Assembly: GCA_949128115.1 (NCBI GenBank)
Contig: OX421967.1
Coordinates: 2,904,070 to 2,968,069 of the forward strand
Direction of reading: 5' to 3'
DNA from: Anaspis maculata
Taxonomy: Eukaryota; Arthropoda; Insecta; Coleoptera; Scraptiidae
Length of the DNA stretch: 64,000 nt
The translations under genes and the position numbers were made by a program. Positions within the stretch are counted from its first letter, which is position 1, and every line of letters starts with the position of its first letter. Below, piece by piece: positions 21,740 through 35,639 of this stretch. The notes beneath the pieces are model-generated. The model made no database searches. It was not told where the DNA came from and saw nothing but the letters and a program-made list of their open reading frames with translations.

Positions 21740-23460
21740 GACTCAAAAATTTCTCATTTTACTTTGCTATAGCAAGGCAAATGTTTGTCTTCAAAAAAAG
21801 CCACTTTGTTAATAATTGCTCAATCAATTCAAAAAAGTGTCATGTTGTTTGAAGCCCTAATAATAGTCAAGATCTCTGAAATCTTCTCGATTGCACCTTA
21901 GGTTTCCGAGAAAAAGTGCTTGGCATTCTGCGAACTTTTGTGCGGAGTGTTCGTATCTAAACTGCCGCCACACGTCTCAGGTTCGTTTTAATCATCATTT
22001 GCGTCTCTTGAAACAATCCGTTGATCAAAAAATGATGGGTCAGTGTCAAAACTACCTTCTAATGGCAAGAACCCAAGACTCAAAAATTTCTCATTTTACC
22101 TTTCTATAGCAAGGCAAATGTTTGTCTTCAAAAAAAGCCACTTTGTTAATAATTGCTCAATCAATTTAAAAACAGTGTCATGTTGTTTGAAGCCCTAATA
22201 ATAGTCAAGATCTCTGGAATCTTCTCGATTGCACTCCAAGTTTTCGAGAGAAAGTGCTCGGCATTCTGCACACTTTTGTGCGGAGTGTTCGTATCTACTT
22301 TGACGCCACATGTGTCAGGTTCGTTTAAATCATCAGTTGCGTCTCTTGAAACATTCCGTTGATGAAAATATGATGAGTTGGAGTTAAAACTACCTTTTAA
22401 TGGCGAGAACCCAAGACTCAAAAATTTCTCATTTTACTTTGCTATAGCAAGGCAAATGTTTGTCTTCAAAAAAAGCCACTTTGTTAATAATTGCTCAATC
22501 AATTCAAAAAAGTGTCATGTTGTTTGAAGCCCTAATAATAGTCAAGATCTCTGAAATCTTCTCGATTGCACCTTAGGTTTCCGAGAAAAAGTGCTTGGCA
22601 TTCTGCGAACTTTTGTGCGGAGTGTTCGTATCTAAACTGCCGCCACACGTCTCAGGTTCGTTTTAATCATCATTTGCGTCTCTTGAAACAATCCGTTGAT
22701 CAAAATATGATGGGTCAGTGTCAAAACTACCTTCTAATGGCAAGAACCCAAGACTCAAAAATTTCTCATTTTACCTTTCTATAGCAAGGCAAATGTTTGT
22801 CTTCAAAAAAAGCCACTTTGTTAATAATTGCTCAATCAATTTAAAAACAGTGTCATGTTGTTTGAAGCCCTAATAATAGTCAAGATCTCTGAAATCTTCT
22901 CGATTGCACTTCAAGTTTTCGAGAGAAAGTGCTCGGCATTCTGCACACTTTTGTGCGGAGTGTTCGTATCTACTTTGACGCTACATGTGTCAGGTTCGTT
23001 TAAATCATCAGTTGCGTCTCTTGAAACATTCCGTTGATGAAAATATGATGAGTTGGAGTTAAAACTACCTTTTAATGGCGAGAACCCAAGACTCAAAAAT
23101 TTCTCATTTTACTTTGCTATAGCAAGGCAAATGTTTGTCTTCAAAAAAAGCCACTTTGTTAATAATTGCTCAATCAATTCAAAAAAGTGTCATGTTGTTT
23201 GAAGCCCTAATAATAGTCAAGATCTCTGAAATCTTCTCGATTGCACCTTAGGTTTCCGAGAAAAAGTGCTTGGCATTCTGCGAACTTTTGTGCGGAGTGT
23301 TCGTATCTAAACTGCCGCCACACGTCTCAGGTTCGTTTTAATCATCATTTGCGTCTCTTGAAACAATCCGTTGATCAAAATATGATGGGTCAGTGTCAAA
23401 ACTACCTTCTAATGGCAAGAACCCAAGACTCAAAAATTTCTCATTTTACCTTGCTATAGC
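21740..23460 (+). repeat. Divergent 675-bp dimer island
   Basis: Units at 21891, 22566 and 23241 are 675 bp apart and carry markers not seen elsewhere in the window: TATCTAAACTGCCGCC, CATCATTTGCG, GATGGGTCAGTGTC, and a partner monomer with CATGTGTCAGG and GCACACTTTTGTGCGG. The CAATTCAAAAAAGTGTC stretch is one base shorter than usual. This is a separately evolved sub-family inside the array. Confidence 0.85.
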
Positions 23461-26400
23461 AAGGCAAATGCTTGTCTTCAAAAAAAGCCACTTTGTTAAT
23501 AATTGTTCAATCAATTCAAAAACAGTGTCATGTTGTTTGAAGCCCTAATAATAGTCAAGATCTCTGAAATCTTCTCGATTGCATCTTAGGTTTCCGAGAA
23601 AAAGTGCTAGGCATTCTGCACACTTTTGTGCGGAGTGTTCGTATATACTTTGACGCCACACGTCTCAGGTTCGTTTAAATCATCAGTTGCGTCTCTTGAA
23701 ACATTCCGTTGATCAAAATATGATGAGTTAGAGTCAAAACTACCTTTTAATGGCGAGAACCCAAGACTCAAAAATTTCTCATTTTACCTTGCCATAGCAA
23801 GGCAAATGTTTGTCTTCAAAAAAAGCCACTTTGTTAATAATTGCTCAATCAATTTGAAAACAGTGTCATGTTGTTTGGAGCCCTAATAATAGTCAAGATC
23901 TCTGAAATCTTCTCGATTGCACTTCAAGTTTTCGAGTGAAAGTGCTCGGCATTCTGCACACTTTTGTGCGGAGTGTTCGTATCTACTTTGACGCCACACG
24001 TCTCAGGTTCGTTTAAATCATCAGTTGCGTCTCTTGAAACATTCCGTTGATCGAAATATGATGAGTCAGAGTCAAAACTACCTTTTTATGACAAGAACCC
24101 AAGACTCAAAAATTTCTCATTTTACCTTGCAAGGCAAATGTTTGTCTTCAAAAAAAGCCACTTTGTTAATAATTGCTCAATCAATTTGAAAACAGTGTCA
24201 GGTTGTTTGAAGCCCTAATAATTGTCAAGAACTCTGAAATCTTCTCGATTGCACTTCAAGTTTCCGAGAGGAAGTGCTCAGCATTCTGATCTCTTTTGTG
24301 CTGAGTGTTCGTATCTTCTTCGACGCCACACGTCTCAGCCTCGTTTAAATCATCAGTTGCGTCTCTTGAAACATTCCGTTGATCAAAATATGTTGAGTCA
24401 GAGTCAAAACTACCTTTTCATGACAAGAACCCACGACTCAAAAATTTCTCATTTTACCTTGCTATAGCAAGGCGAATGTTTGTCTTCCAAAAAAGCCACT
24501 TTGTTAATAATCGCTCAATCAATTTGAAAACAGTGTCATGTTGTTTGAAGCCCTAATAATAGTCAAGAACTCTGAAATCTTCTCGATTGCACTTCAAGTT
24601 TCCGAGAGAAAGTGCTCAGCATTCTGATCTCTTTTGTGCTGAGTGTTCGTATCTTCTTCGACGCCACACGTCTCAGCCTCGTTTAAATCATCAGTTGCGT
24701 CTCTTAAAACATTCCGTTGATCAAAATAAGGTGAATCAGCGTCAAAACTACCTTTTTATGGCAAGAACCCAAGACTCAAAAATTTCTCATTTTACCTTGC
24801 AAGGCAAATGTTTGTCTTCAAAAAAAGCCACTTTGTTAATAATTGCTCAATCAATTTGAAAACAGTGTCATGTTGTTTGAAGCCCTAATAATTGTCAAGA
24901 ACTCTGAAATCTTCTCGATTGCACTTCAAGTTTCCGAGAGAAAGTGCTCAGCATTCTGATCTCTTTTGTGCTGAGTGTTTGTATCTTCTTCGACGCCACA
25001 CGTCTCAGCCTCGTTTAAATCATCAGTTGCGTCTCTGAAAACATTCCGTTGATCAAAATAAGGTGGATCAGCGTCGAAACTACCTTTTTATGGCAAGAAC
25101 CCAAGACTCAAAAATTTCTCATTTTACCTTGCTATAGCAAGGCGAATGTTTGTCTTCCAAAAAAGCCACTTTGTTAATAATCGCTCAATCAATTTAAAAA
25201 CAGTGGCATGTTGTTTGAAGCCCTAATAATAGTCAAGATCTCTGAAATCTTCTCGATTGCACCTTAGGTTTCCGAGAAAAAGTGCTTGGCATTCTGATGA
25301 TCTCTTTTGTGCTGAGTGTTCGTATCTTCTTCGACGACACACGTCTCAGCCTCGTTTAAATCATCAGTTGCGTCTCTTAGAACATTCCGTTGATCAAAAT
25401 AAGGTGAATCAGCGTCAAAACTACCTTTTTATGGCAAGAACCCAAGACTCAAAAATTTCTCATTTTACCGCAAGGCGAATGTTTGTCTTCCAAAAAAGCC
25501 ACTTTGTTAATAATCGCTCAATCAATTTGAAAACAGTGTCATGTTGTTTGAAGCCCTAATAATAGTCAAGATCTCTGAAATCTTCTCGATTGCACCTTAG
25601 GTTTCCGAGAAAAAGTGCTTGGCATTCTGCGAACTTTTGTGCGGAGTGTTCGTATCTACTTTGACGCCACACGTCTCAGGTACGTTTAAATCATCAGTTG
25701 CGTCTCTTGAAACATTTCGTTGATCAAAATGTGATGAGTCAGAGTCAAAACTACCTTTTTATGACAAGAACCCAAGACTCAAAAATTTCTCATTTTACCT
25801 TGCAAGGCAAATGTTTGTCTTCAAAAAAAGCCACTTTGTTAATAATTGCTCAATCAATTTGAAAACAGTGTCATGTTGTTTGAAGCCCTAATAATTGTCA
25901 AGAACTCTGAAATCTTCTCGATTGCACTTCAAGTTTCCGAGAGAAAGTGCTCAGCATTCTGATCTCTTTTGTGCTGAGTGTTCGTATCTTCTTCGACGAC
26001 ACACGTCTCAGCCTCGTTTAAATCATCAGTTGCGTCTCTTAAAACATTCCGTTGATCAAGATAAGGTGAATCAGCGTCAAAACTACCTTTTTATGGCAAG
26101 AACCCAAGACTCAAAAATTTCTCATTTTACCTTGCTATAGCAAGGCGAATGTTTGTCTTCCGAAAAAGCCACTCTGTTAATAATCGCTCAATCAATTTAA
26201 AAACAGTGTCATGTTGTTTTAAGCCCTAATAATAGTCAAGATCTCTGTAATCTTCTGGATTGCACCTTAGGTTTCCGAGAAAAAGTGCTTGGCATTCTGA
26301 TCTCTTTTGTGCTGAGTGTTCGTATCTTCTTCGACGACACACGTCTCAGCCTCGATTAAATCATCAGTTGCGTCTCTTAGAACATTCCGTTGATCAAAAT

Positions 26401-27599
26401 AGGGTGAATCAGCGTCAAAACTACCTTTTTATGGCAAGAACCCAAGACTCAAAAATTTCTCATTTTACCTTGCTATATATAGCAAGGCGAATGTTTGTCT
26501 TCCAAAAAAGCCACTTTGTTAATAATCGCTCAATCAATTTGAAAACAGTGTCATGTTGTTTGAAGCCCCAATAATAGTCAAGATCTCTGAAATCTTCTCG
26601 ATTGCACCTTAGGTTTCCGAGAAAAAGTGCTTGGCATTCTGCGAACTTTTGTGCGAAGTGTTCGTATCTACTTTGACGCCACACGTCTCAGGTACGTTTA
26701 AATCATCAGTTGCGTCTCTTGAAACATTCCGTTGATCAAAATATGATGAGTCAGAGTCAAAACTACCTTTTTATGACAAGAACCCAAGACTCAAAAATTT
26801 CTCATTTTACCTTGCTATAGCAAGGCAAATGTTTGTCTTCAAAAAAAGCCACTTTGTTAATAATTGCTCAATCAATTTGAAAACAGTGTCATGTTGTTTG
26901 AAGCCCTGATAATAGTCAAGAACTCTGAAATCTTCTTGATTGCACTTCAAGTTTCCGAGAGAAAGTGCTCAGCATTCTGATCTCTTTTGTGCTGAGTGTT
27001 CGTATCTTCTTCGACGCCACACGTCTCAGCCTCGTTTGAATCATCAGTTGCGTCTCTTAAAACATTCCGTTGATCAAAATAAGGTGAATCAGCGTCAAAA
27101 CTACCTTTTTATGGCAAGAACCCAAGACTCAAAAATTTCTCATTTTACCTTGCTATAATCAAGGCAAATGTTTGTCTTCAAAAATAGCCACTTTGTTAAT
27201 AATCGCTCAATCAATTTGAAAACAGTGTCATGTTGTTTGAAGCCCTAATAATAGTCAAGAACTCTGAAATCTTCTCGATTGCACTTCAAGTTTCCGAGAG
27301 GAAGTGCTCAGCATTCTGATCTCTTTTGTGCTGAGTGTTCGTATCTTCTTCGACGCCACACGTCTCAGCCTCGTTTAAATCATCAGTTGCGTCTCTTGAA
27401 ACATTCCGTTGATCAAAATATGATGAGTCAGAGTCAAAACTACCTTTTCATGACAAGAACCCACGACTCAAAAATTTCTCATTTTACCTTGCTATAGCAA
27501 GGCGAATGTTTGTCTTCCAAAAAAGCCACTTTGTTAATAATCGCTCAATCAATTTGAAAACAGTGTCATGTTGTTTGAAGCCCTAATAATAGTCAAGAA

Positions 27600-30150
27600 C
27601 TCTGAAATCTTCTCGATTGCACTTCAAGTTTCCGAGAGAAAGTGCTCAGCATTCTGATCTCTTTTGTGCTGAGTGTTCGTATCTTCTTCGACGCCACACG
27701 TCTCAGCCTCGTTTAAATCATCAGTTGCGTCTCTTAAAACATTCCGTTGATTAAAATAAGGTGAATCAGCGTCAAAACTACCTTTTTATGGCAAGAACCC
27801 AAGACTCAAAAATTTCTCATTTTACCTTGCTGTAGCATGGCGAATGTTTGTCTTCCAAAAAAGCCACTTTGTTACTAATCGCTCAATCAATTCAAAAACA
27901 GTGTCATGTTGTTTGAAGCCCTGATAATAGTCAAGAACTCTGAAATCTTCTCGATTGCACCTTAGGTTTCCGAGAAAAAGTGCTTGGCATTCTGCGAACT
28001 TTTGTGCGGAGTGTTCGTATCTACTTTGACGCCACACGTCTCAGGTACGTTTAAATCATCAGTTGCGTCTCTTGAAACATTCCGTTGATCAAAATATGAT
28101 GAGTCAGAGTCAAAACTACCTTTTTATGACAAGAACCCAAGACTCAAAAATTTCTCATTTTACCTTGCTATAGCAAGGCAAATGTTTGTCTTCAAAAAAA
28201 GCCACTTTGTTAATAATTGCTCAATCAATTTGAAAACAGTGTCATGTTGTTTGAAGCCCTGATAATAGTCAAGAACTCTGAAATCTTCTTGATTGCACTT
28301 CAAGTTTCCGAGAGAAAGTGCTCAGCATTCTGATCTCTTTTGTGCTGAGTGTTCGTATCTTCTTCGACGCCACACGTCTCAGCCTCGTTTGAATCATCAG
28401 TTGCGTCTCTTAAAACATTCCGTTGATCAAAATAAGGTGAATCAGCGTCAAAACTACCTTTTTATGGCAAGAACCCAAGACTCAAAAATTTCTCATTTTA
28501 CCTTGCTATAATCAAGGCAAATGTTTGTCTTCAAAAATAGCCACTTTGTTAATAATCGCTCAATCAATTTGAAAACAGTGTCATGTTGTTTGAAGCCCTA
28601 ATAATAGTCAAGAACTCTGAAATCTTCTCGATTGCACTTCAAGTTTCCGAGAGGAAGTGCTCAGCATTCTGATCTCTTTTGTGCTGAGTGTTCGTATCTT
28701 CTTCGACGCCACACGTCTCAGCCTCGTTTAAATCATCAGTTGCGTCTCTTAAAACATTCCGTTGATTAAAATAAGGTGAATCAGCGTCAAAACTACCTTT
28801 TTATGGCAAGAACCCAAGACTCAAAAATTTCTCATTTTACCTTGCTGTAGCATGGCGAATGTTTGTCTTCCAAAAAAGCCACTTTGTTACTAATCGCTCA
28901 ATCAATTCAAAAACAGTGTCATGTTGTTTGAAGCCCTGATAATAGTCAAGAACTCTGAAATCTTCTCGATTGCACCTTAGGTTTCCGAGAAAAAGTGCTT
29001 GGCATTCTGCGAACTTTTGTGCGGAGTGTTCGTATCTACTTTGACGCCACACGTCTCAGGTACGTTTAAATCATCAGTTGCGTCTCTTGAAACATTCCGT
29101 TGATCAAAATATGATGAGTCAGAGTCAAAACTACCTTTTTATGACAAGAACCCAAGACTCAAAAATTTCTCATTTTACCTTGCTATAGCAAGGCAAATGT
29201 TTGTCTTCAAAAAAAGCCACTTTGTTAATAATTGCTCAATCAATTTGAAAACAGTGTCATGTTGTTTGAAGCCCTGATAATAGTCAAGAACTCTGAAATC
29301 TTCTTGATTGCACTTCAAGTTTCCGAGAGAAAGTGCTCAGCATTCTGATCTCTTTTGTGCTGAGTGTTCGTATCTTCTTCGACGCCACACGTCTCAGCCT
29401 CGTTTGAATCATCAGTTGCGTCTCTTAAAACATTCCGTTGATCAAAATAAGGTGAATCAGCGTCAAAACTACCTTTTTATGGCAAGAACCCAAGACTCAA
29501 AAATTTCTCATTTTACCTTGCTATAATCAAGGCAAATGTTTGTCTTCAAAAATAGCCACTTTGTTAATAATCGCTCAATCAATTTGAAAACAGTGTCATG
29601 TTGTTTGAAGCCCTAATAATAGTCAAGAACTCTGAAATCTTCTCGATTGCACTTCAAGTTTCCGAGAGGAAGTGCTCAGCATTCTGATCTCTTTTGTGCT
29701 GAGTGTTCGTATCTTCTTCGACGCCACACGTCTCAGCCTCGTTTAAATCATCAGTTGCGTCTCTTAAAACATTCCGTTGATTAAAATAAGGTGAATCAGC
29801 GTCAAAACTACCTTTTTATGGCAAGAACCCAAGACTCAAAAATTTCTCATTTTACCTTGCTGTAGCATGGCGAATGTTTGTCTTCCAAAAAAGCCACTTT
29901 GTTACTAATCGCTCAATCAATTCAAAAACAGTGTCATGTTGTTTGAAGCCCTGATAATAGTCAAGAACTCTGAAATCTTCTCGATTGCACCTTAGGTTTC
30001 CGAGAAAAAGTGCTTGGCATTCTGCGAACTTTTGTGCGGAGTGTTCGTATCTACTTTGACGCCACACGTCTCAGGTACGTTTAAATCATCAGTTGCGTCT
30101 CTTGAAACATTCCGTTGATCAAAATATGATGAGTCAGAGTCAAAACTACC
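27600..30150 (+). repeat. 1015-bp trimer higher-order repeat
   Basis: Class-B units with the degenerate palindrome TTGCTGTAGCATGG recur at 27822, 28837 and 29852, and A units at 28293 and 29308. Both series have a 1015-bp spacing. A linked marker set (GATTAAAATAAGG, TGTAGCATGG, GTTACTAATCGC, CAATTCAAAAAC) travels with this B unit here and elsewhere in the array. Confidence 0.85.
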
Positions 30151-30499
30151 TTTTTATGGCAAGAACCCAAGACTCAAAAATTTCTCATTTTACCTTGCTA
30201 TAGCAAGGCGAATGTTTGTCTTCAAAAAAAGCCACTTTGTTAATAATTGCTCAATCAATTTGAAAACAGTGTCATGTTGTTTGAAGCCCTAATAATAGTC
30301 AAGAACTCTGAAATCTTCTCGATTGCACTTCAAGTTTCCGAGAGAAAGTGCTCAGCATTCTGATCTCTTTTGTGCTGAGTGTTCGTATCTTCTTCGACGC
30401 CACACGTCTCAGCCTCGTTTAAATCATCAGTTGCGTCTCTTAAAACATTCCGTTGATTAAAATAAGGTGAATCAGCGTCAAAACTACCTTTTTATGGCA

Positions 30500-33400
30500 A
30501 GAACCCAAGACTCAAAAATTTCTCATTTTACCTTGCTGTAGCATGGCGAATGTTTGTCTTCCAAAAAAGCCACTTTGTTACTAATCGCTCAATCAATTCA
30601 AAAACAGTGTCATGTTGTTTGAAGCCCTGATAATAGTCAAGAACTCTGAAATCTTCTCGATTGCACCTTAGGTTTCCGAGAAAAAGTGCTTGGCATTCTG
30701 CGAACTTTTGTGCGGAGTGTTCGTATCTACTTTGACGCCACACGTCTCAGGTACGTTTAAATCATCAGTTGCGTCTCTTGAAACATTCCGTTGATCAAAA
30801 TATGATGAGTCAGAGTCAAAACTACCTTTTTATGACAAGAACCCAAGACTCAAAAATTTCTCATTTTACCTTGCTATAGCAAGGCAAATGTTTGTCTTCA
30901 AAAAAAGCCACTTTGTTAATAATTGCTCAATCAATTTGAAAACAGTGTCATGTTGTTTGAAGCCCTGATAATAGTCAAGAACTCTGAAATCTTCTTGATT
31001 GCACTTCAAGTTTCCGAGAGAAAGTGCTCAGCATTCTGATCTCTTTTGTGCTGAGTGTTCGTATCTTCTTCGACGCCACACGTCTCAGCCTCGTTTGAAT
31101 CATCAGTTGCGTCTCTTAAAACATTCCGTTGATCAAAATAAGGTGAATCAGCGTCAAAACTACCTTTTTATGGCAAGAACCCAAGACTCAAAAATTTCTC
31201 ATTTTACCTTGCTATAATCAAGGCAAATGTTTGTCTTCAAAAATAGCCACTTTGTTAATAATCGCTCAATCAATTTGAAAACAGTGTCATGTTGTTTGAA
31301 GCCCTAATAATAGTCAAGAACTCTGAAATCTTCTCGATTGCACTTCAAGTTTCCGAGAGGAAGTGCTCAGCATTCTGATCTCTTTTGTGCTGAGTGTTCG
31401 TATCTTCTTCGACGCCACACGTCTCAGCCTCGTTTAAATCATCAGTTGCGTCTCTTGAAACATTCCGTTGATCAAAATATGATGAGTCAGAGTCAAAACT
31501 ACCTTTTCATGACAAGAACCCACGACTCAAAAATTTCTCATTTTACCTTGCTATAGCAAGGCGAATGTTTGTCTTCCAAAAAAGCCACTTTGTTAATAAT
31601 CGCTCAATCAATTTGAAAACAGTGTCATGTTGTTTGAAGCCCTAATAATAGTCAAGAACTCTGAAATCTTCTCGATTGCACTTCAAGTTTCCGAGAGAAA
31701 GTGCTCAGCATTCTGATCTCTTTTGTGCTGAGTGTTCGTATCTTCTTCGACGCCACACGTCTCAGCCTCGTTTAAATCATCAGTTGCGTCTCTTAAAACA
31801 TTCCGTTGATCAAAATAAGGTGAATCAGCGTCAAAACTACCCTTTTATGGCAAGAACCCAAGACTCAAAAATTTCTCATTTTACCTTGCTTATAGCAAGG
31901 CGAATGTTTGTCTTCCAAAAAAGCCACTTTGTTAATAATCGCTCAATCAATTTAAAAACAGTGTCATATTGTTTGAAGCCCTAATAATAGTCAAGATCTT
32001 TGAAATCTTCTTGATTGCACCTTAGGTTTCCGAGAAAAAGTGCTTGGCATTCTGCGAACTTTTGTGCGGAGTGTTCGTATCTACTTTGACGCCACACGTC
32101 TCAGGTACGTTTAAATCATCAGTTGCGTCTCTTGAAACATTTCGTTGATCAAAATATGATGAGTCAGAGTCAAAACTACCTTTTTATGACAAGAACCCAA
32201 GACTCAAAAATTTCTCATTTTACCTTGCAAGGCAAATGTTTGTCTTCAAAAAAAGCCACTTTGTTAATAATTGCTCAATCAATTTGAAAACAGTGTCATG
32301 TTGTTTGAAGCCCTAATAATTGTCAAGAACTCTGAAATCTTCTCGATTGCACTTCAAGTTTCCGAGAGAAAGTGCTCAGCATTCTGATCTCTTTTGTGCT
32401 GAGTGTTTGTATCTTCTTCGACGCCACACGTCTCAGCCTCGTTTAAATCATCAGTTGCGTCTCTGAAAACATTCCGTTGATTAAAATAAGGTGAATCAGC
32501 GTCAAAACTACCTTTTTATGGCAAGAACCCAAGACTCAAAAATTTCTCATTTTACCTTGCTGTAGCATGGCGAATGTTTGTCTTCCAAAAAAGCCACTTT
32601 GTTACTAATCGCTCAATCAATTCAAAAACAGTGTCATGTTGTTTGAAGCCCTGATAATAGTCAAGAACTCTGAAATCTTCTCGATTGCACCTTAGGTTTC
32701 CGAGAAAAAGTGCTTGGCATTCTGCGAACTTTTGTGCGGAGTGTTCGTATCTACTTTGACGCCACACGTCTCAGGTACGTTTAAATCATCAGTTGCGTCT
32801 CTTGAAACATTCCGTTGATCAAAATATGATGAGTCAGAGTCAAAACTACCTTTTTATGACAAGAACCCAAGACTCAAAAATTTCTCATTTTACCTTGCTA
32901 TAGCAAGGCAAATGTTTGTCTTCAAAAAAAGCCACTTTGTTAATAATTGCTCAATCAATTTGAAAACAGTGTCATGTTGTTTGAAGCCCTGATAATAGTC
33001 AAGAACTCTGAAATCTTCTTGATTGCACTTCAAGTTTCCGAGAGAAAGTGCTCAGCATTCTGATCTCTTTTGTGCTGAGTGTTCGTATCTTCTTCGACGC
33101 CACACGTCTCAGCCTCGTTTGAATCATCAGTTGCGTCTCTTAAAACATTCCGTTGATCAAAATAAGGTGAATCAGCGTCAAAACTACCTTTTTATGGCAA
33201 GAACCCAAGACTCAAAAATTTCTCATTTTACCTTGCTATAATCAAGGCAAATGTTTGTCTTCAAAAATAGCCACTTTGTTAATAATCGCTCAATCAATTT
33301 GAAAACAGTGTCATGTTGTTTGAAGCCCTAATAATAGTCAAGAACTCTGAAATCTTCTCGATTGCACTTCAAGTTTCCGAGAGGAAGTGCTCAGCATTCT

Positions 33401-34530
33401 GATCTCTTTTGTGCTGAGTGTTCGTATCTTCTTCGACGCCACACGTCTCAGCCTCGTTTAAATCATCAGTTGCGTCTCTTGAAACATTCCGTTGATCAAA
33501 ATATGATGAGTCAGAGTCAAAACTACCTTTTCATGACAAGAACCCACGACTCAAAAATTTCTCATTTTACCTTGCTATAGCAAGGCGAATGTTTGTCTTC
33601 CAAAAAAGCCACTTTGTTAATAATCGCTCAATCAATTTGAAAACAGTGTCATGTTGTTTGAAGCCCTAATAATAGTCAAGAACTCTGAAATCTTCTCGAT
33701 TGCACTTCAAGTTTCCGAGAGAAAGTGCTCAGCATTCTGATCTCTTTTGTGCTGAGTGTTCGTATCTTCTTCGACGCCACACGTCTCAGCCTCGTTTAAA
33801 TCATCAGTTGCGTCTCTTAAAACATTCCGTTGATCAAAATAAGGTGAATCAGCGTCAAAACTACCCTTTTATGGCAAGAACCCAAGACTCAAAAATTTCT
33901 CATTTTACCTTGCTATAGCAAGGCGAATGTTTGTCTTCCAAAAAAGCCACTTTGTTAATAATCGCTCAATCAATTTAAAAACAGTGTCATATTGTTTGAA
34001 GCCCTAATAATAGTCAAGATCTTTGAAATCTTCTTGATTGCACCTTAGGTTTCCGAGAAAAAGTGCTTGGCATTCTGCGAACTTTTGTGCGGAGTGTTCG
34101 TATCTACTTTGACGCCACACGTCTCAGGTACGTTTAAATCATCAGTTGCGTCTCTTGAAACATTTCGTTGATCAAAATATGATGAGTCAGAGTCAAAACT
34201 ACCTTTTTATGACAAGAACCCAAGACTCAAAAATTTCTCATTTTACCTTGCAAGGCAAATGTTTGTCTTCAAAAAAAGCCACTTTGTTAATAATTGCTCA
34301 ATCAATTTGAAAACAGTGTCATGTTGTTTGAAGCCCTAATAATTGTCAAGAACTCTGAAATCTTCTCGATTGCACTTCAAGTTTCCGAGAGAAAGTGCTC
34401 AGCATTCTGATCTCTTTTGTGCTGAGTGTTTGTATCTTCTTCGACGCCACACGTCTCAGCCTCGTTTAAATCATCAGTTGCGTCTCTGAAAACATTCCGT
34501 TGATCAAAATAAGGTGGATCAGCGTCGAAA
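30500..34530 (+). repeat. 2024-bp hexamer higher-order repeat, two copies
   Basis: Landmarks at 30528, 30999, 31338 and 31676 recur at 32552, 33023, 33362 and 33700, each 2024 bp later. The first copy has an extra T in its palindrome at 31884-31900; the second has the normal 16-bp form. Confidence 0.8.
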
Positions 34531-35639
34531 CTACCTTTTTATGGCAAGAACCCAAGACTCAAAAATTTCTCATTTTACCTTGCTATAGCAAGGCGAATGT
34601 TTGTCTTCCAAAAAAGCCACTTTGTTAATAATCGCTCAATCAATTTAAAAACAGTGGCATGTTGTTTGAAGCCCTAATAATAGTCAAGATCTCTGAAATC
34701 TTCTCGATTGCACCTTAGGTTTCCGAGAAAAAGTGCTTGGCATTCTGATGATCTCTTTTGTGCTGAGTGTTCGTATCTTCTTCGACGACACACGTCTCAG
34801 CCTCGTTTAAATCATCAGTTGCGTCTCTTAGAACATTCCGTTGATCAAAATAAGGTGAATCAGCGTCGAAACTACCTTTTTATGGCAAGAACCCAAGACT
34901 CAAAAATTTCTCATTTTACCTTGCTATAGCAAGGCGAATGTTTGTCTTCCAAAAAAGCCACTTTGTTAATAATCGCTCAATCAATTTGAAAACAGTGTCA
35001 TGTTGTTTGAAGCCCCAATAATAGTCAAGATCTCTGAAATCTTCTCGATTGCACCTTAGGTTTCCGAGAAAAAGTGCTTGGCATTCTGCGAACTTTTGTG
35101 CGGAGTGTTCGTATCTACTTTGACGCCACACGTCTCAGGTACGTTTAAATCATCAGTTGCGTCTCTTGAAACATTCCGTTGATCATATAGCAAGGCAAAT
35201 GTTTGTCTTCAAAAAAAGCCACTTTGTTAATAATTGCTCAATCAATTTGAAAACAGTGTCATGTTGTTTGAAGCCCTAATAATAGTCAAGAACTCTGAAA
35301 TCTTCTCGATTGCACTTCAAGTTTCCGAGAGAAAGTGCTCAGCATTCTGATCTCTTTTGTGCTGAGTGTTCGTATCTTCTTCGACGCCACACGTCTCAGC
35401 CTCGTTTAAATCATCAGTTGCGTCTCTTAAAACATTCCGTTGATTAAAATAAGGTGAATCAGCGTCAAAACTACCTTTTTATGGCAAGAACCCAAGACTC
35501 AAAAATTTCTCATTTTACCTTGCTATAGCAAGGCGAATGTTTGTCTTCCAAAAAAGCCACTTTGTTAATAATCGCTCAATCAATTTAAAAACAGTGTCAT
35601 ATTGTTTGAAGCCCTAATAATAGTCAAGATCTTTGAAAT

